DNA from: Glebionis coronaria
Lineage: Eukaryota > Streptophyta > Magnoliopsida > Asterales > Asteraceae
Assembly (NCBI GenBank): GCA_025667525.1
Contig: CM046876.1
Location: 572,939,469-573,003,468 of the forward strand
DNA: 64,000 nucleotides
Direction: 5' to 3'
The notes beneath the pieces are model-generated. The model was not told the origin of the DNA. It ran no database searches and was given only the letters and a program-made list of their open reading frames with translations. Below, piece after piece: positions 1 through 10,974 of this stretch (the first letter of the stretch is position 1; every line of letters begins with the position of its first letter). Made by a program: the position numbers and the translations under genes.

Positions 1-199
1 TCCACGTTGGCCTTTATTAAAGAGATAGAAACTATAAACATTCAAAGTAAAGAAATCAAAAGCATACCTTGGGTTTTGGAAATGTCATGAATAATCATCA
101 TCCTCAAGTTGTCACTTTCTCCAAACCAAGCTTAAAAACGAGATCATTGTTATTATAAGTTAGTAGACTATCACGAACTCATGTGGGCCAATTACTCAC
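1..199 (-). mobile_element. Distal non-coding remnant of Athila-like element B
   Basis: Read on the - strand, this stretch matches the non-coding 3' part of element A around 9180-9240, including a shared run through the segment with ATGATCTCG and AAGCTT. It therefore continues element B, which resumes at 10970 on the other side of element A. The 3' LTR of element B lies beyond the left window edge. No gene is seen here. Confidence 0.8.
195..199. repeat. Left target-site duplication of element A (CTCAC)
   Basis: CTCAC lies directly before the 5' LTR and is repeated at 10970-10974 directly after the 3' LTR. Five base pairs is the usual duplication left by gypsy integrases. Confidence 0.92.
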
Positions 200-642
200 T
201 GATAGGTGTGTAAACACCCATCCTTTTACCACTTAATTCGGGCTAAAACGAGACCAAAACACGTATTTAATATCATTTGTTTGGAATTATGCGTGGTTTT
301 TGTGTTTATTGTGTTTTCAGAGGCAGCCGGATAAATATTGAAGAAAACATGGGATTGCACGGGTTTTACTGAAGAAAAAGACTCAAGATAAAGTCTATTG
401 TCCAAGAGATGCAAAAGATTTGAAGTCGCTGGGCCTATTCGAAGATTTATCGAAGAAAAGGACCAAAGATGGAAGATTTATATAAGTCGAAGAAACTCAA
501 GTCTATTAAACGAAGAAATTAAAAGACGAGTTGAATTTAATCGACAACAAATCCCGAATCAGAATCGAAAACGGAAACTTTTCTGAAAAGACGAAAAGAC
601 ACGAAGAACGGGAGAAAGCCCACTCACCAACCAAAGGAAACA

Positions 643-655
643 CCTATAAATAGGC
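643..655 (+). promoter_or_regulatory. TATA box of the 5' LTR promoter
   Basis: CCTATAAATAGGC is a strong plant TATA box. It lies about 440 bp into the LTR and is followed by a pyrimidine-rich stretch suited to a transcription start. It would mark the U3/R border. Confidence 0.7.
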
Positions 656-1067
656 CATCCCACACACATAGTTAGCTAGTTTTTCTTCTTCTCTTTCTTT
701 CTCCTGGTTCGTTTGACACCATCACCACTAGGGTGATTGGTGATTTTTATTTTTAGTTCTTCAATCTTGTAATTTTAACCTTTGTTTCCTCTTGTCAAAA
801 CATCAATCATCCAATTCAAAGTTCTTGTTTAATCTTTTATTTCATCTTGTTCATCTCCATTTTTATCTTCAAGTTCTTAAGTTTTATTTTTCTTGATTTG
901 ATCTTCAAAAGTTGTTTGGATTTGTGTTTTTGTTAGGGGGATTTGTTGCTTATATTGTCTAAATGATTTGTGTTTAAATTGGTAAAATCTTTTTAAGTGT
1001 TTGATTTGATTTTGATTAATTTTGTGTCCCGTGTTCTTCGCCTTTACTGCTACTGTATCTGTTCCCA

Positions 1068-1420
1068 GAAGTTCCGAACCAAACAAAAAAGGTTCCGAAT
1101 GAAACCTTCATTCGGAAAGTTCCGAATCAAGCACTAAAGTTCCGAATCAACACCTTCATTCGGAAGTCCATATGTTCCGAACCAAGGACTTCCGAACCAA
1201 GCTAAGTTCCGAATCAGTGACAGTGACTTCCGAACCAAGCACAACTTCCGAACGAAGCTGAACTTCCGAATCAGTGAGTTCCGAATGAGTGAATAGTGAC
1301 TTCCGAACCAGTGACTTCCGAACCAAGCAAAGTTCCGAACCAGTGAATAGTAACTTCCGAATGAGCATGTTCCGAATCAGTTAGTTCCGAATCAAGGTCT
1401 AAAGTTCCGAATCAGTTATT
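1068..1420 (+). repeat. TTCCGAA motif cluster in the LTR
   Basis: I count 18 copies of TTCCGAA, plus two in inverted form (TTCGGAA), spaced irregularly with AACCA, AATCA or AATGA following. It lies downstream of the TATA box, so it would be in the transcribed leader. Element B carries a diverged version at about 16590-17000. Confidence 0.85.
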
Positions 1421-1686
1421 TTTTTTTGAGTATTTTAATGTTACTGTTTTACTGTTGATTTAACAATTTACATGTTAACTTTAATTTTAATTTGAACTTT
1501 AAATTTGCAACCAAGTTTTTGTTAATCTTAATTAGAGTAATTGCCTTTGATTTAAACTTTCATTATTAGAATAGAAAACCAACCCCTTTATTTAGTAACC
1601 AAGAACAATCATTCCACTTAAGGCCTAGATCAATTCGAGAGGATACCGAGATTTAATCTGAACCCATTCAAAATTCGAGTATCAAA

Positions 1687-1701
1687 TGGCGCCGCTGCCG
1701 G
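1687..1701 (+). other. Primer binding site, tRNA-Asp type
   Basis: TGGCGCCGCTGCCGG begins two bases after the LTR. It is complementary, with one mismatch, to the 3' end of plant tRNA-Asp including CCA, the primer known for Athila elements. The same 15 bases occur on the - strand at 16141-16155 in element B. Confidence 0.85.
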
Positions 1702-1879
1702 CTCTTCTCGTTAAGATCAAAAGTTTTTTGTGAGAAATTGGATTTTGGGATCCGTTCCCCGTGAACGTTACTTTTTCAAGAAAATCTTCAAAAACAACTA
1801 AAAAATATAAAATTTTCAAAAATCCTAAAAAGTAAAAAACAATAAAAACCAAAAATATTTGTGCTTTGCTTTTCTTTGT

Positions 1880-1897
1880 TCGTTCTTTTACAGGTGT
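1880..1897 (+). promoter_or_regulatory. Splice-acceptor-like site just before the gag start
   Basis: A pyrimidine-rich run ends in TTTTACAG four bases before the gag ATG. Element B has the same layout (polypyrimidine, CAG, GTGT, ATGCG) ahead of its own gag. The pattern looks like a 3' splice site, suggesting that the gag message may be spliced from the leader. Confidence 0.4.
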
Positions 1898-4800
1898 ATG
1901 CGCACTCGATCCACGTCTTATCAAGAGCCCGAGCCTCTCGATAACTTAGACATGGCTGGTGTACAAAACAACAATAACATACCACCTCCGAACAACAATA
2001 ATAACAACAACAACCCGCCTTTCAACAACATGAATAACAACAACAATGAGCACCTTCCGGATAATCGCCCAATGATCGAATTGCTGCAAGCTCATGTTGA
2101 TGGCAACACGGATCCAATTGTCATTCCTCCAATTGCCGCCAACAATTTCGAGCTCAAGTCAGGCTTTATCCAGATGGTCTCAGCTCAACCGTTCTTGGGA
2201 CGCACCATTGATGACCCACACGACCATATCAAGAGATTTCTACAACTCACCAACACGGTCAAGTTCAATGGGGTTCCACAGGAGGTCATAAGGTTACAAC
2301 TTTTTCCCTTTTCTTTAGAGGGACAAGCCCGGCATTGGCTTGCTAAGGAACCGCCACAGAGTATTCTCTCGTGGACGGATTTGGAAACAAAGTTCATCAA
2401 TTACTTTTTTCCACCCTCTCGTACTACCGCTTTGCGGAATGAGATTATAAACTTTGAACAAAAGTACGATGAGTCTTTCAGTGAATCTTGGGATCGTTTT
2501 AAAGATCTTTTGAGAAAATGCCCTCAACATGGTTTTACCAAAGTACATCAAATAAATACTTTTTACAATGGTTTAAGCATGAGTGACCAAGATTCACTGA
2601 ATAGTGCCTCAGGGGGTAATTTATTGGCTAAGACTTCCAATGCTGCTTGGGATATCATTGAGAACAAGTCTCGTGTGCAAACCAAGAGCATTAGGACCAA
2701 TGTTGCTAGTGCTAGCACTAATGACAGCGACAAGCGATTAGACAAAATCACCACGCTTCTTGAATCGCTTGTCACCCACACCGTCAGCAACAACAACAGC
2801 AACAACGCCAAAAATGCACAAGTGAACGCTGTCAGCCAACCTTGTGAGATATGCGGTGGTCCCCATTCTTACACAACTTGTACCGCCACCCAAGATTACC
2901 CTGCTGAGAATGTGAATGCGGCATATGGCACCTACCAACAAACTAGACCTCAAGGTGACCGTAACTTGCTTAGCTACCGCAGCAACAACTATCTTTCACC
3001 ACCTGGCTTTCCTCCAACCAACCCAAACCAACAACAAAACCTTAACCGCCCTACTCAACAACAACAACAACCTCGACAACCATATATCCCACCTCACAAG
3101 CAGCAACAACCACCTCAACGCAACAATCAAATATACCAACAACCTGCTTACCAACCACCTGCATACAATGCTCCTTCAAACCAAACCAACACTGCACTAC
3201 ACCAAGAGGTCGCCACCTATATGAGGACCAATGATGTGATAGTGGGAAATCTCCAAGAGGAAGTGCGCAACTTGAAGGCAGATTTGGTCAAGCAAGGAAA
3301 TGATTTGCGAGCTGATATGAGAAACACGTTGGATAGTCAGACGCATGACTTGAGGAACATGATGGCTAGTTTCTTCCAAAGTAGTCAACCCTCTTCTTCG
3401 GGTACTCTTCCGAGTAACACCGTTGCGAACCCAAGAGGGGAGATGAAAGCAATCACTACTAGAAGTGGTAAAGGTACCAAGGAACCCGAGCTTCCTATAC
3501 CGCCACCGGTGGTTGTGACTAAGGAGAACGAGTCGCCTGCTCCTATTCCTCCTCCTCCTCCTTCCCCAATTTCTCCACCTCTTTCTACCCCTCCTCCACC
3601 CGTGCTTGTGAGTGATCCTATTCCCCTAAAGCCTTCCTCTTCTTCCAATATACCTTATCCTTCTAGGTTGAGGAAAGAGAAGCAAAAGAGCAAGGATGAT
3701 ATTCAGGTTTCGAATTTCCTTAAAATGTTCAAGAAACTGAATTTCAATATCTCCTTCGCTGAGGCTCTCGCTCACATGCCCAAGTATGCCAAAATGTTTA
3801 AAGATCTTCTGAGCGACAAGGAAAAGCTCCTCGACATTGCTAACACCCAACTTAATGAGAACTGCTCCGCAGTGCTCTTAAGGAAATTACCAACCAAGCT
3901 TGGTGATCCGGGTCGTTTTCTTATCCCTTGCAATTTCCCGGGAGTAGAGAATTGCATGGCCCTAGCCGATCTAGGTGCCAGTATTAATCTCATGCCTCTA
4001 AGTGTTTGGAAGCAATTATCTCTCCCAGAGCTAGTCCCCACTAAAATGACTTTGGAATTGGCCAACCGTACGGTTGCTTATCCAGTGGGGATAGCCGAAG
4101 ATGTCATTGTAGGAGTCGACAAATTCACCTTCCCTGCTGATTTTGTTGTCGTCGACTACGAGATGGACCCCCGTGTGCCACTTATTGTTGGTCGTCCATT
4201 CTTGAGGACCGGTCGCACTCTCATTGATGTTGAAGCCGGAGAGCTTATCATGAGAGTGGGTGACGACAAAGTAGTCTTCAACATGGGAAAGTTGTCTAAA
4301 CAGCCTTACTCATATGAGAGCGTTAATTGTATTGACGTTCTTGATGAGGCTTGTGAAGAACACTTTAATGATGCTTGCAAAAGTATTCCTACTTCTCTTC
4401 CCAATGTTGAGACCGTGTCCTCCATTGATTCATCGTTGTCTCTATTTGGAGATAATGATTTATTCTGGAACAATCTTGAAGCTACCATGGGAGATGCGAA
4501 TTTACCTACTAATGATTCTCCCACCGAGGGGGATGAAGATATGAGTTTCTTTGACAATCTTCTCACTGAAGACAACCCTTCGCCTCCATCTCCCACGGTT
4601 ATTGCTATCGATGCCACGACTTTGAAAACGCCTCCCGTCGAAAATCCTCCGGATTTAGAATTAAAGGAGTTGCCGCCACATCTCGAGTACGTGTTCCTGG
4701 ACGACAACAAGAAATCGCCCGTCATTATTGCAAAGGATTTGAAAGATGCAGAGAAGACCCGCCTCGTTGCTGTGTTGAAAGATCATAAGAAGGCTATTGC

Positions 4801-7564
4801 TTGGAAAATCTCGGATATTCGTGGAATTGATCCTCACTTCTGCACACACAAAATTCTCATGGAGGACGACTTCAAGCCCACTATTCAAAGCCAACGAAGG
4901 GTGAATCCAAAAATACATGAAGTCATCAAAACAGAGGTTATCAAACTTCTTGATGCGGGTATGATTTACCCTATTTCGGATTCACCGTGGGTTAGTCCAA
5001 TCCATTGTGTGCCTAAGAAGGGCGGAATAACCGTTGTTCCCAATGAACACAACGAGTTGATTCCCACTCGTCTCGTTACTGGGTGGAGAGTTTGTATAGA
5101 CTATCGCAAACTCAATGATGCCACGAGAAAGGATCATTTCCCTCTACCTTTTATGGACCAAATGCTTGAACGATTAGCCGGTAATGAATATTACTGCTTT
5201 CTCGATGGTTTCTCGGGTTATTTTCAAATACCCATCGATCCCCAAGATCAAGAGAAGACTACATTCACTTGTCCCTACGGCACTTTCGCTTACAAAAGAA
5301 TGCCTTTTGGCTTATGTAATGCGCCTGGGACTTTCCAAAGGTGCATGTTAGCTATCTTCCATGACATGGTTGAACAAACCATGGAAGTCTTCATGGATGA
5401 TTTCTCGGTCTTCGGGGATTCCTTCTCTACTTGCCTTGCCAATTTAGAACGTATGCTAAAGCGGTGCGAAGACACTCGCCTTGTTCTAAATTGGGAAAAA
5501 TGCCATTTTATGGTAAAAGAAGGCGTCGTGCTTGGACATAAGATTTCGAAAGCCGGTCTTGAAGTAGACCGTGCTAAAGTTGATGTTATAGCAAAGTTGC
5601 CTCCACCTTCCACTGTGAAGGGTGTGAGAAGTTTCTTGGGTCATGCGGGCTTCTATCGTCGCTTCATCAAAGACTTTTCTCAAATCGCTCGCCCGATGAC
5701 CCACCTCTTGGAAAAAGATACTCCTTTTATCTTTTCCAAAGAGTGCCTTGAAGCCTTCAACTCGCTTAAGGATAAGCTAACTAAGGCACCCGTCTTGGTT
5801 ACCCCTAATTGGGAGCTTCCTTTTGAGTTGATGTGCGATGCTAGTGATTTTGCTATTGGAGCGGTTCTTGGACAAAGAGTGAATAAACATTTCCAACCAA
5901 TCCATTACGCTAGCAAGACAATGACAGGGGCACAATTGCATTATACGACAACCGAAAAGGAACTTTTAGCTGTTGTCTATGCTTTTGAAAAATTCCGCCC
6001 CTATCTTGTCCTTTCCACCACCATTGTGTATACCGATCATTCCGCGTTGAAGTACTTGTTGACAAAGCAAGATTCCAAACCAAGACTTCTTCGCTGGGTT
6101 TTGCTGCTCCAGGAATTTAAAATCGACATCCGCGATAAAAAAGGAGCAAAAAACCTAGCCGCGGACCATCTAAGTAGACTTGAGGATCCATACCAAGGGG
6201 ATCATCCGACCAAAGAAATCAATGATTCTTTTCCCTTGGAGACCTTAATGTCTATAAACTCGAAGCCGAATGAAACCCCGTGGTTTGCGGACTTTGCAAA
6301 CTACTTGGCGGGTGGAATTCTCAAGGAAGGGTTGACGTCCCAGCAAAAGAAGAAGTTCTTTACCGACATCAAGACTTACTTTTGGGACGACCCTTACCTA
6401 TTCAAACAATGTGCTGACCTGATAATTCGCCGATGTGTTGATGGACCGGCAGCGTCTGAAATCCTTCATGCTTGCCACAAAGGACCCACCGGTGGTCACT
6501 TTGGTTCCAACTACACCGCAAAGAAAGTGTTTGATTCGGGATTTTATTGGCCCTCCATATATCGTGATGCTCACGATATGGTCAAAAGATGTGATGTTTG
6601 CCAAAAGCAAGGCAAAATCACACATAAAGACGAGATGCCTCAGAATTTCATTCAAGAGTGTGAAATTTTTGATGTTTGGGGTATCGACTTTATGGGGCCA
6701 TTCCCTTCATCTAAAGGAAACAAATACATCCTTGTAGCCGTTGACTATGTTTCGAAGTGGGTTGAAGCCAAAGCTTTGCCTACAAATGACGCAAGGGTGG
6801 TTTGTAACTTTTTGAAAGCTCTTTTCGCTCGCTTCGGTGTGCCTCGTGCCATTATTAGTGATCGTGGGACTCATTTCTGCAATGACCAATTTGCTCGAGT
6901 CATGGCTAAGTACGGTGTAAACCATCGTCTTTCCACAGCCTACCACCCACAAACTAATGGCCAGGCCGAAATATCCAACCGAGGGCTGAAGCGAATTTTG
7001 GAAAGAACCGTGGGAGAGCATCGTGCCGCATGGGCTGATAAACTCGATGATGCTTTGTGGGCTTTCCGTACTGCTTACAAGACCCCGATCGGCTGTACGC
7101 CCTATCGTCTTGTGTACGGGAAAGCGTGCCACCTCCCCATTGAGTTGGAGCACAAGGCTTATTGGGCCTTGAAGTGGGCCAATTTTGATATCAACAAAGC
7201 CGGTGACCTACGCAAGATCCAACTCAATGAGCTGAATGAACTTCGGAATGAGGCTTATGAAAATTCTTTGATCTATAAGGAAAGAACTAAGCTCATTCAC
7301 GACTCCAAGATCAAAAACCGAGAGTTCCATGTTGGAGACAAAGTCTTACTTTTTAACTCTCGGTTGAAAATCTTTTCGGGCAAGCTTAAATCTCGTTGGT
7401 CCGGCCCATTCACCATCGCCCAAATTTTTCCATATGGTACTCTCGAGCTCGCTCAACCTAATGGACCAAATTTTAAGGTGAATGGCCAACGAGTGAAGTT
7501 GTACTTTGGTGAGGACACCTCTCAGGAGGTGATTCCATCCCTCACCACGTTCCCCATGAACTGA
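1898..7564 (+). CDS. Gag-Pol polyprotein, Athila-like
   Basis: This single frame of 1888 residues encodes the structural and replication enzymes of element A. Gag occupies roughly residues 60-300 and ends in a zinc knuckle ([13 protein letters not shown], from residue 316). The aspartic protease has DLGAS with the catalytic D at about 691. Reverse transcriptase carries FMDD at 1165-1168. RNase H starts near DASDFAIG (about 1314), with TDHS further on. Integrase has an HHCC finger from about 1524 and a DDE triad at about D1597, D1655 and E1691, with the standard 35-residue spacing. No chromodomain follows, as expected outside chromoviruses. I chose the ATG at 1898, rather than upstream non-ATG codons, because element B has the same MRTRS start. 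The frame is intact, so the element could be autonomous. Confidence 0.95.
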   Translation: MRTRSTSYQEPEPLDNLDMAGVQNNNNIPPPNNNNNNNNPPFNNMNNNNNEHLPDNRPMIELLQAHVDGNTDPIVIPPIAANNFELKSGFIQMVSAQPFLGRTIDDPHDHIKRFLQLTNTVKFNGVPQEVIRLQLFPFSLEGQARHWLAKEPPQSILSWTDLETKFINYFFPPSRTTALRNEIINFEQKYDESFSESWDRFKDLLRKCPQHGFTKVHQINTFYNGLSMSDQDSLNSASGGNLLAKTSNAAWDIIENKSRVQTKSIRTNVASASTNDSDKRLDKITTLLESLVTHTVSNNNSNNAKNAQVNAVSQPCEICGGPHSYTTCTATQDYPAENVNAAYGTYQQTRPQGDRNLLSYRSNNYLSPPGFPPTNPNQQQNLNRPTQQQQQPRQPYIPPHKQQQPPQRNNQIYQQPAYQPPAYNAPSNQTNTALHQEVATYMRTNDVIVGNLQEEVRNLKADLVKQGNDLRADMRNTLDSQTHDLRNMMASFFQSSQPSSSGTLPSNTVANPRGEMKAITTRSGKGTKEPELPIPPPVVVTKENESPAPIPPPPPSPISPPLSTPPPPVLVSDPIPLKPSSSSNIPYPSRLRKEKQKSKDDIQVSNFLKMFKKLNFNISFAEALAHMPKYAKMFKDLLSDKEKLLDIANTQLNENCSAVLLRKLPTKLGDPGRFLIPCNFPGVENCMALADLGASINLMPLSVWKQLSLPELVPTKMTLELANRTVAYPVGIAEDVIVGVDKFTFPADFVVVDYEMDPRVPLIVGRPFLRTGRTLIDVEAGELIMRVGDDKVVFNMGKLSKQPYSYESVNCIDVLDEACEEHFNDACKSIPTSLPNVETVSSIDSSLSLFGDNDLFWNNLEATMGDANLPTNDSPTEGDEDMSFFDNLLTEDNPSPPSPTVIAIDATTLKTPPVENPPDLELKELPPHLEYVFLDDNKKSPVIIAKDLKDAEKTRLVAVLKDHKKAIAWKISDIRGIDPHFCTHKILMEDDFKPTIQSQRRVNPKIHEVIKTEVIKLLDAGMIYPISDSPWVSPIHCVPKKGGITVVPNEHNELIPTRLVTGWRVCIDYRKLNDATRKDHFPLPFMDQMLERLAGNEYYCFLDGFSGYFQIPIDPQDQEKTTFTCPYGTFAYKRMPFGLCNAPGTFQRCMLAIFHDMVEQTMEVFMDDFSVFGDSFSTCLANLERMLKRCEDTRLVLNWEKCHFMVKEGVVLGHKISKAGLEVDRAKVDVIAKLPPPSTVKGVRSFLGHAGFYRRFIKDFSQIARPMTHLLEKDTPFIFSKECLEAFNSLKDKLTKAPVLVTPNWELPFELMCDASDFAIGAVLGQRVNKHFQPIHYASKTMTGAQLHYTTTEKELLAVVYAFEKFRPYLVLSTTIVYTDHSALKYLLTKQDSKPRLLRWVLLLQEFKIDIRDKKGAKNLAADHLSRLEDPYQGDHPTKEINDSFPLETLMSINSKPNETPWFADFANYLAGGILKEGLTSQQKKKFFTDIKTYFWDDPYLFKQCADLIIRRCVDGPAASEILHACHKGPTGGHFGSNYTAKKVFDSGFYWPSIYRDAHDMVKRCDVCQKQGKITHKDEMPQNFIQECEIFDVWGIDFMGPFPSSKGNKYILVAVDYVSKWVEAKALPTNDARVVCNFLKALFARFGVPRAIISDRGTHFCNDQFARVMAKYGVNHRLSTAYHPQTNGQAEISNRGLKRILERTVGEHRAAWADKLDDALWAFRTAYKTPIGCTPYRLVYGKACHLPIELEHKAYWALKWANFDINKAGDLRKIQLNELNELRNEAYENSLIYKERTKLIHDSKIKNREFHVGDKVLLFNSRLKIFSGKLKSRWSGPFTIAQIFPYGTLELAQPNGPNFKVNGQRVKLYFGEDTSQEVIPSLTTFPMN

Positions 7565-7572
7565 ATTTGGGT

Positions 7573-7630
7573 CGAGTCAGGCTCGTGACTCGGTTATCAA
7601 AAACAAGCGCTCCTCGGGAGGCAGCCCGAG
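7573..7630 (+). other. Two conserved hairpins just after the gag-pol stop
   Basis: The first stem pairs CGAGTCA (7573) with TGACTCG (ending 7592). The second pairs CTCGGG (7613) with CCCGAG (ending 7630). Element B keeps both right after its own coding region. In its second hairpin one C-G pair has become T-A, which preserves pairing, while another position is a mismatch. A role in RNA packaging, processing or termination is inference. Confidence 0.55.
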
Positions 7631-7650
7631 TATCTATCCCTTTAACCCCC

Positions 7651-7944
7651 TAAGTGTAGGGGAGGACCTATTTTGGTCATTTGTGTTTGTGTGGTGATGT
7701 GCTTACAGGGATAACTGCAATCTTGGAAATCTTTGAAGAACCGTGCTCCCGTGTTATCCGCAATCCGGTTCTATCTCTCAACTATCGTGATTCAAATTTT
7801 ATTCATACTCACATTTGAAATTGATCACTTTAGTCGTCTCTTCCTTAACTTGAGTAAACCAACGCGCACAATGTCATAAGTGTAGGGGAGACTTCTCCCA
7901 CATGCTTAAACATTGAGGACAATGTTTATCTTAAGTGTAGGGGA
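7651..7944 (+). repeat. Three internal copies of the purine-tract motif, with a hairpin
   Basis: TAAGTGTAGGGGA occurs at 7651, 7877 and 7932, and again at 9471, where it is the purine tract beside the 3' LTR. Between the second and third copies is a perfect 8-bp stem, AAACATTG (7908-7915) with CAATGTTT (7920-7927). Element B has three copies and the same stem at matching places. Confidence 0.7.
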
Positions 7945-9470
7945 GACTTCTATCGAAGTTTTAAGTGGACTTTTCCATGAAAATGCCTTCAATTAACCGG
8001 AAAATCATCTTTTTCAACATTTTTATTAACTTTGGCCATTTAGTCGTAATTTTAAAATTTTTATCATTGCTTTCATATGTATATATCCCGCAATTAAGTC
8101 AAAAATATTAATAAAATGGTGTAGCTAGTTTAGAAGTTTTTGACATATTAGGCCCGTTGCGTTTATTTTGACTCAATCCGAATAGACTTATCCAAGTTTA
8201 TTCTAGCTAGTATCCTTAACCATATAGACCTTAATTGGTTTATTAGGCTAAGTGTCCACGAGTCTCATTACTTGAGATTTTAAATTGTGGAGGACGAGAA
8301 ATGATAGAGTCAATTATAAGTCGGTATTCTTGCACAAGCTCACTTGGTGTAATTAATTGCCTATTCTCCCATCACTTACTAATAATTTATCTGCAATAAG
8401 TAAGGTCGTACAATTTGAAAAGTTACTTAGCTTCTAGCCCAAGATCGTTTAAAAGTTGCTCGGTAATGATAAGAGTTCATAGCCAAGGCATAACTTATGA
8501 AGCGGGGCGCGAAGATTGGCGAGTCCGAAAAGGCCCTAACAAGGCATGAGGATTCAATTTTATTGCTGAAGATCCAAAGTGATGTGAAAAGCATTATTCC
8601 TAAAGTCAATATGAAGGATCAAGACTCACGACGAAAAGCAATCAACTCCCATAAAGATCATGGAGAAGTCTATCCGAAAAGACCCTAACAAGGTATGAGG
8701 ATAAATAGATCCAAGTCCGAAAAGGAGGCGGATCGTTGTATCTCAAAATCCCAATTAGAGATTGAAGAAATAATCATGAAGTCGTGGTCAACAAAATTGG
8801 AGTACCCCTCAAAAGTCTCCAAGTGAAGAAAACTCTATTATGATGAGAAGACCATTATCTCAAGAACGTCTCTCGAAGATATGAAGTATGAAGTACATGC
8901 CAAATATCGGCCCGAGAAAGGTCTCAAATCGTGAACCAAGTTATGCCAAGATATGAACTTTTTGATATCCCGAGAAGCAGTTTTAAGAGATTTTGTCCTT
9001 TAGCTAACTATTGATCAAATCGTCCTACTTTGCTTTCAGCCCTAATAAACTATCGAAATAAGTCCAAAAATGCATCTTCATGATCATTCTAAGACAAAAA
9101 TAAAATATAAGAGATACACCTAGGAATAAGGGAGTTTAAGCATTTAATTAAGCCATGTGTGTAAGTGTTTGAATTGCTAACTTATAATAACAATGATCTC
9201 GTTTTTAAGCTTAGTTTGGGGAACGTGAAACTTGAGGGTGATAAATCTTCGCAGCACCAAAGCCCTAATGTAAGTCATCGATTTCTCTACAAGTTATTTC
9301 CATGTAGCTATTTTCAAGTGAAAATGGTTTTCTATCCCTTTGTTATCTTTGAAGTTTTATTTCTTTAATTTTTGTGTAGTAGAATTTTAAATAAGGCCAA
9401 GGTTGATTAATTATGAGAAAAGTGTAAACTTGCTTTATCACTAAGCATTGCATGAGGGCATGGCAATGGT

Positions 9471-9485
9471 TAAGTGTAGGGGATT
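9471..9485 (+). other. Polypurine tract of element A
   Basis: TAAGTGTAGGGGATT abuts the TGATAG start of the 3' LTR, the position where plus-strand DNA synthesis is primed. It is the fourth copy of a motif also found internally at 7651, 7877 and 7932. Confidence 0.8.
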
Positions 9486-10969
9486 TGATAGGTGTGTAAA
9501 CACCCATCCTTTTACCACTTAATTCGGGCTAAAACGAGACCAAAACACGTATTTAATATCATTTGTTTGGAATTATGCGTGGTTTTTGTGTTTATTGTGT
9601 TTTCAGAGGCAGCCGGATAAATATTGAAGAAAACATGGGATTGCACGGGTTTTACTGAAGAAAAAGACTCAAGATAAAGTCTATTGTCCAAGAGATGCAA
9701 AAGATTTGAAGTCGCTGGGCCTATTCGAAGATTTATCGAAGAAAAGGACCAAAGATGGAAGATTTATATAAGTCGAAGAAACTCAAGTCTATTAAACGAA
9801 GAAATTAAAAGACGAGTTGAATTTAATCGACAACAAATCCCGAATCAGAATCGAAAACGGAAACTTTTCTGAAAAGACGAAAAGACACGAAGAACGGGAG
9901 AAAGCCCACTCACCAACCAAAGGAAACACCTATAAATAGGCCATCCCACACACATAGTTAGCTAGTTTTTCTTCTTCTCTTTCTTTCTCCTGGTTCGTTT
10001 GACACCATCACCACTAGGGTGATTGGTGATTTTTATTTTTAGTTCTTCAATCTTGTAATTTTAACCTTTGTTTCCTCTTGTCAAAACATCAATCATCCAA
10101 TTCAAAGTTCTTGTTTAATCTTTTATTTCATCTTGTTCATCTCCATTTTTATCTTCAAGTTCTTAAGTTTTATTTTTCTTGATTTGATCTTCAAAAGTTG
10201 TTTGGATTTGTGTTTTTGTTAGGGGGATTTGTTGCTTATATTGTCTAAATGATTTGTGTTTAAATTGGTAAAATCTTTTTAAGTGTTTGATTTGATTTTG
10301 ATTAATTTTGTGTCCCGTGTTCTTCGCCTTTACTGCTACTGTATCTGTTCCCAGAAGTTCCGAACCAAACAAAAAAGGTTCCGAATGAAACCTTCATTCG
10401 GAAAGTTCCGAATCAAGCACTAAAGTTCCGAATCAACACCTTCATTCGGAAGTCCATATGTTCCGAACCAAGGACTTCCGAACCAAGCTAAGTTCCGAAT
10501 CAGTGACAGTGACTTCCGAACCAAGCACAACTTCCGAACGAAGCTGAACTTCCGAATCAGTGAGTTCCGAATGAGTGAATAGTGACTTCCGAACCAGTGA
10601 CTTCCGAACCAAGCAAAGTTCCGAACCAGTGAATAGTAACTTCCGAATGAGCATGTTCCGAATCAGTTAGTTCCGAATCAAGGTCTAAAGTTCCGAATCA
10701 GTTATTTTTTTTGAGTATTTTAATGTTACTGTTTTACTGTTGATTTAACAATTTACATGTTAACTTTAATTTTAATTTGAACTTTAAATTTGCAACCAAG
10801 TTTTTGTTAATCTTAATTAGAGTAATTGCCTTTGATTTAAACTTTCATTATTAGAATAGAAAACCAACCCCTTTATTTAGTAACCAAGAACAATCATTCC
10901 ACTTAAGGCCTAGATCAATTCGAGAGGATACCGAGATTTAATCTGAACCCATTCAAAATTCGAGTATCA
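9486..10969 (+). repeat. 3' LTR of element A
   Basis: This 1484-bp copy of the 5' LTR differs, as far as I can see by eye, only by one T in a T run near 10705. Its TATA box at 9929-9941 faces out of the element, so transcription could run into the antisense side of element B. Confidence 0.95.
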
Positions 10970-10974
10970 CTCAC
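10970..10974. repeat. Right target-site duplication of element A (CTCAC)
   Basis: It matches CTCAC at 195-199 on the other side of the element and supports a single integration event. Confidence 0.92.

Larger units (their letters stand above)
200..1684 (+). repeat. 5' LTR of element A
   Basis: This 1485-bp repeat begins TGATAGGTGTG and ends CGAGTATCA, and recurs at 9486-10969. It contains a TATA-like box at 643-655 and a cluster of TTCCGAA motifs between about 1068 and 1420. Short open frames inside it on both strands recur unchanged in the other LTR and are not genes. Confidence 0.95.
7565..9470 (+). other. Long non-coding 3' region of element A
   Basis: About 1.9 kb lies between the gag-pol stop and the purine tract. 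Where Athila relatives may carry an envelope-like gene I see only short frames with no domain signal. Element B has a colinear counterpart, so the region is conserved between elements. It holds two hairpins just after the stop codon and repeated purine-tract-like motifs. A segment near 8500-8720 repeats CCGAAAAGG...CCTAACAAGG. Confidence 0.75.
200..10969 (+). mobile_element. Complete Athila-like Ty3/gypsy retrotransposon (element A)
   Basis: The element has LTRs at 200-1684 and 9486-10969 with TG...CA ends, a primer binding site at 1687, one gag-pol frame at 1898-7564, a purine tract at 9471-9485 and a 5-bp target duplication (CTCAC). The LTRs look identical except for a T run of 9 versus 8, so insertion was recent. 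Domain order is Gag, protease, RT, RNase H, integrase, as in gypsy elements. The DLGAS protease motif, the tRNA-Asp-type primer site and the long non-coding 3' region fit the Athila clade. No envelope-like frame is visible between 7565 and 9485. It is inserted in opposite orientation into the 3' non-coding part of element B. Confidence 0.93.

Noticed and set aside
226..1368. Short frames on both strands in the LTR, repeated at 9512-10654
   Set aside because: They are identical in both LTRs, overlap motif repeats and show no domain. They are by-products of LTR sequence.
3540..3660. Proline-rich run as a separate protein-binding domain
   Set aside because: It is a linker between Gag and protease of variable length in related elements. 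It shows no specific motif.
7565..9485. Possible envelope-like gene in element A
   Set aside because: No frame longer than about 67 codons and no signal peptide or membrane pattern.
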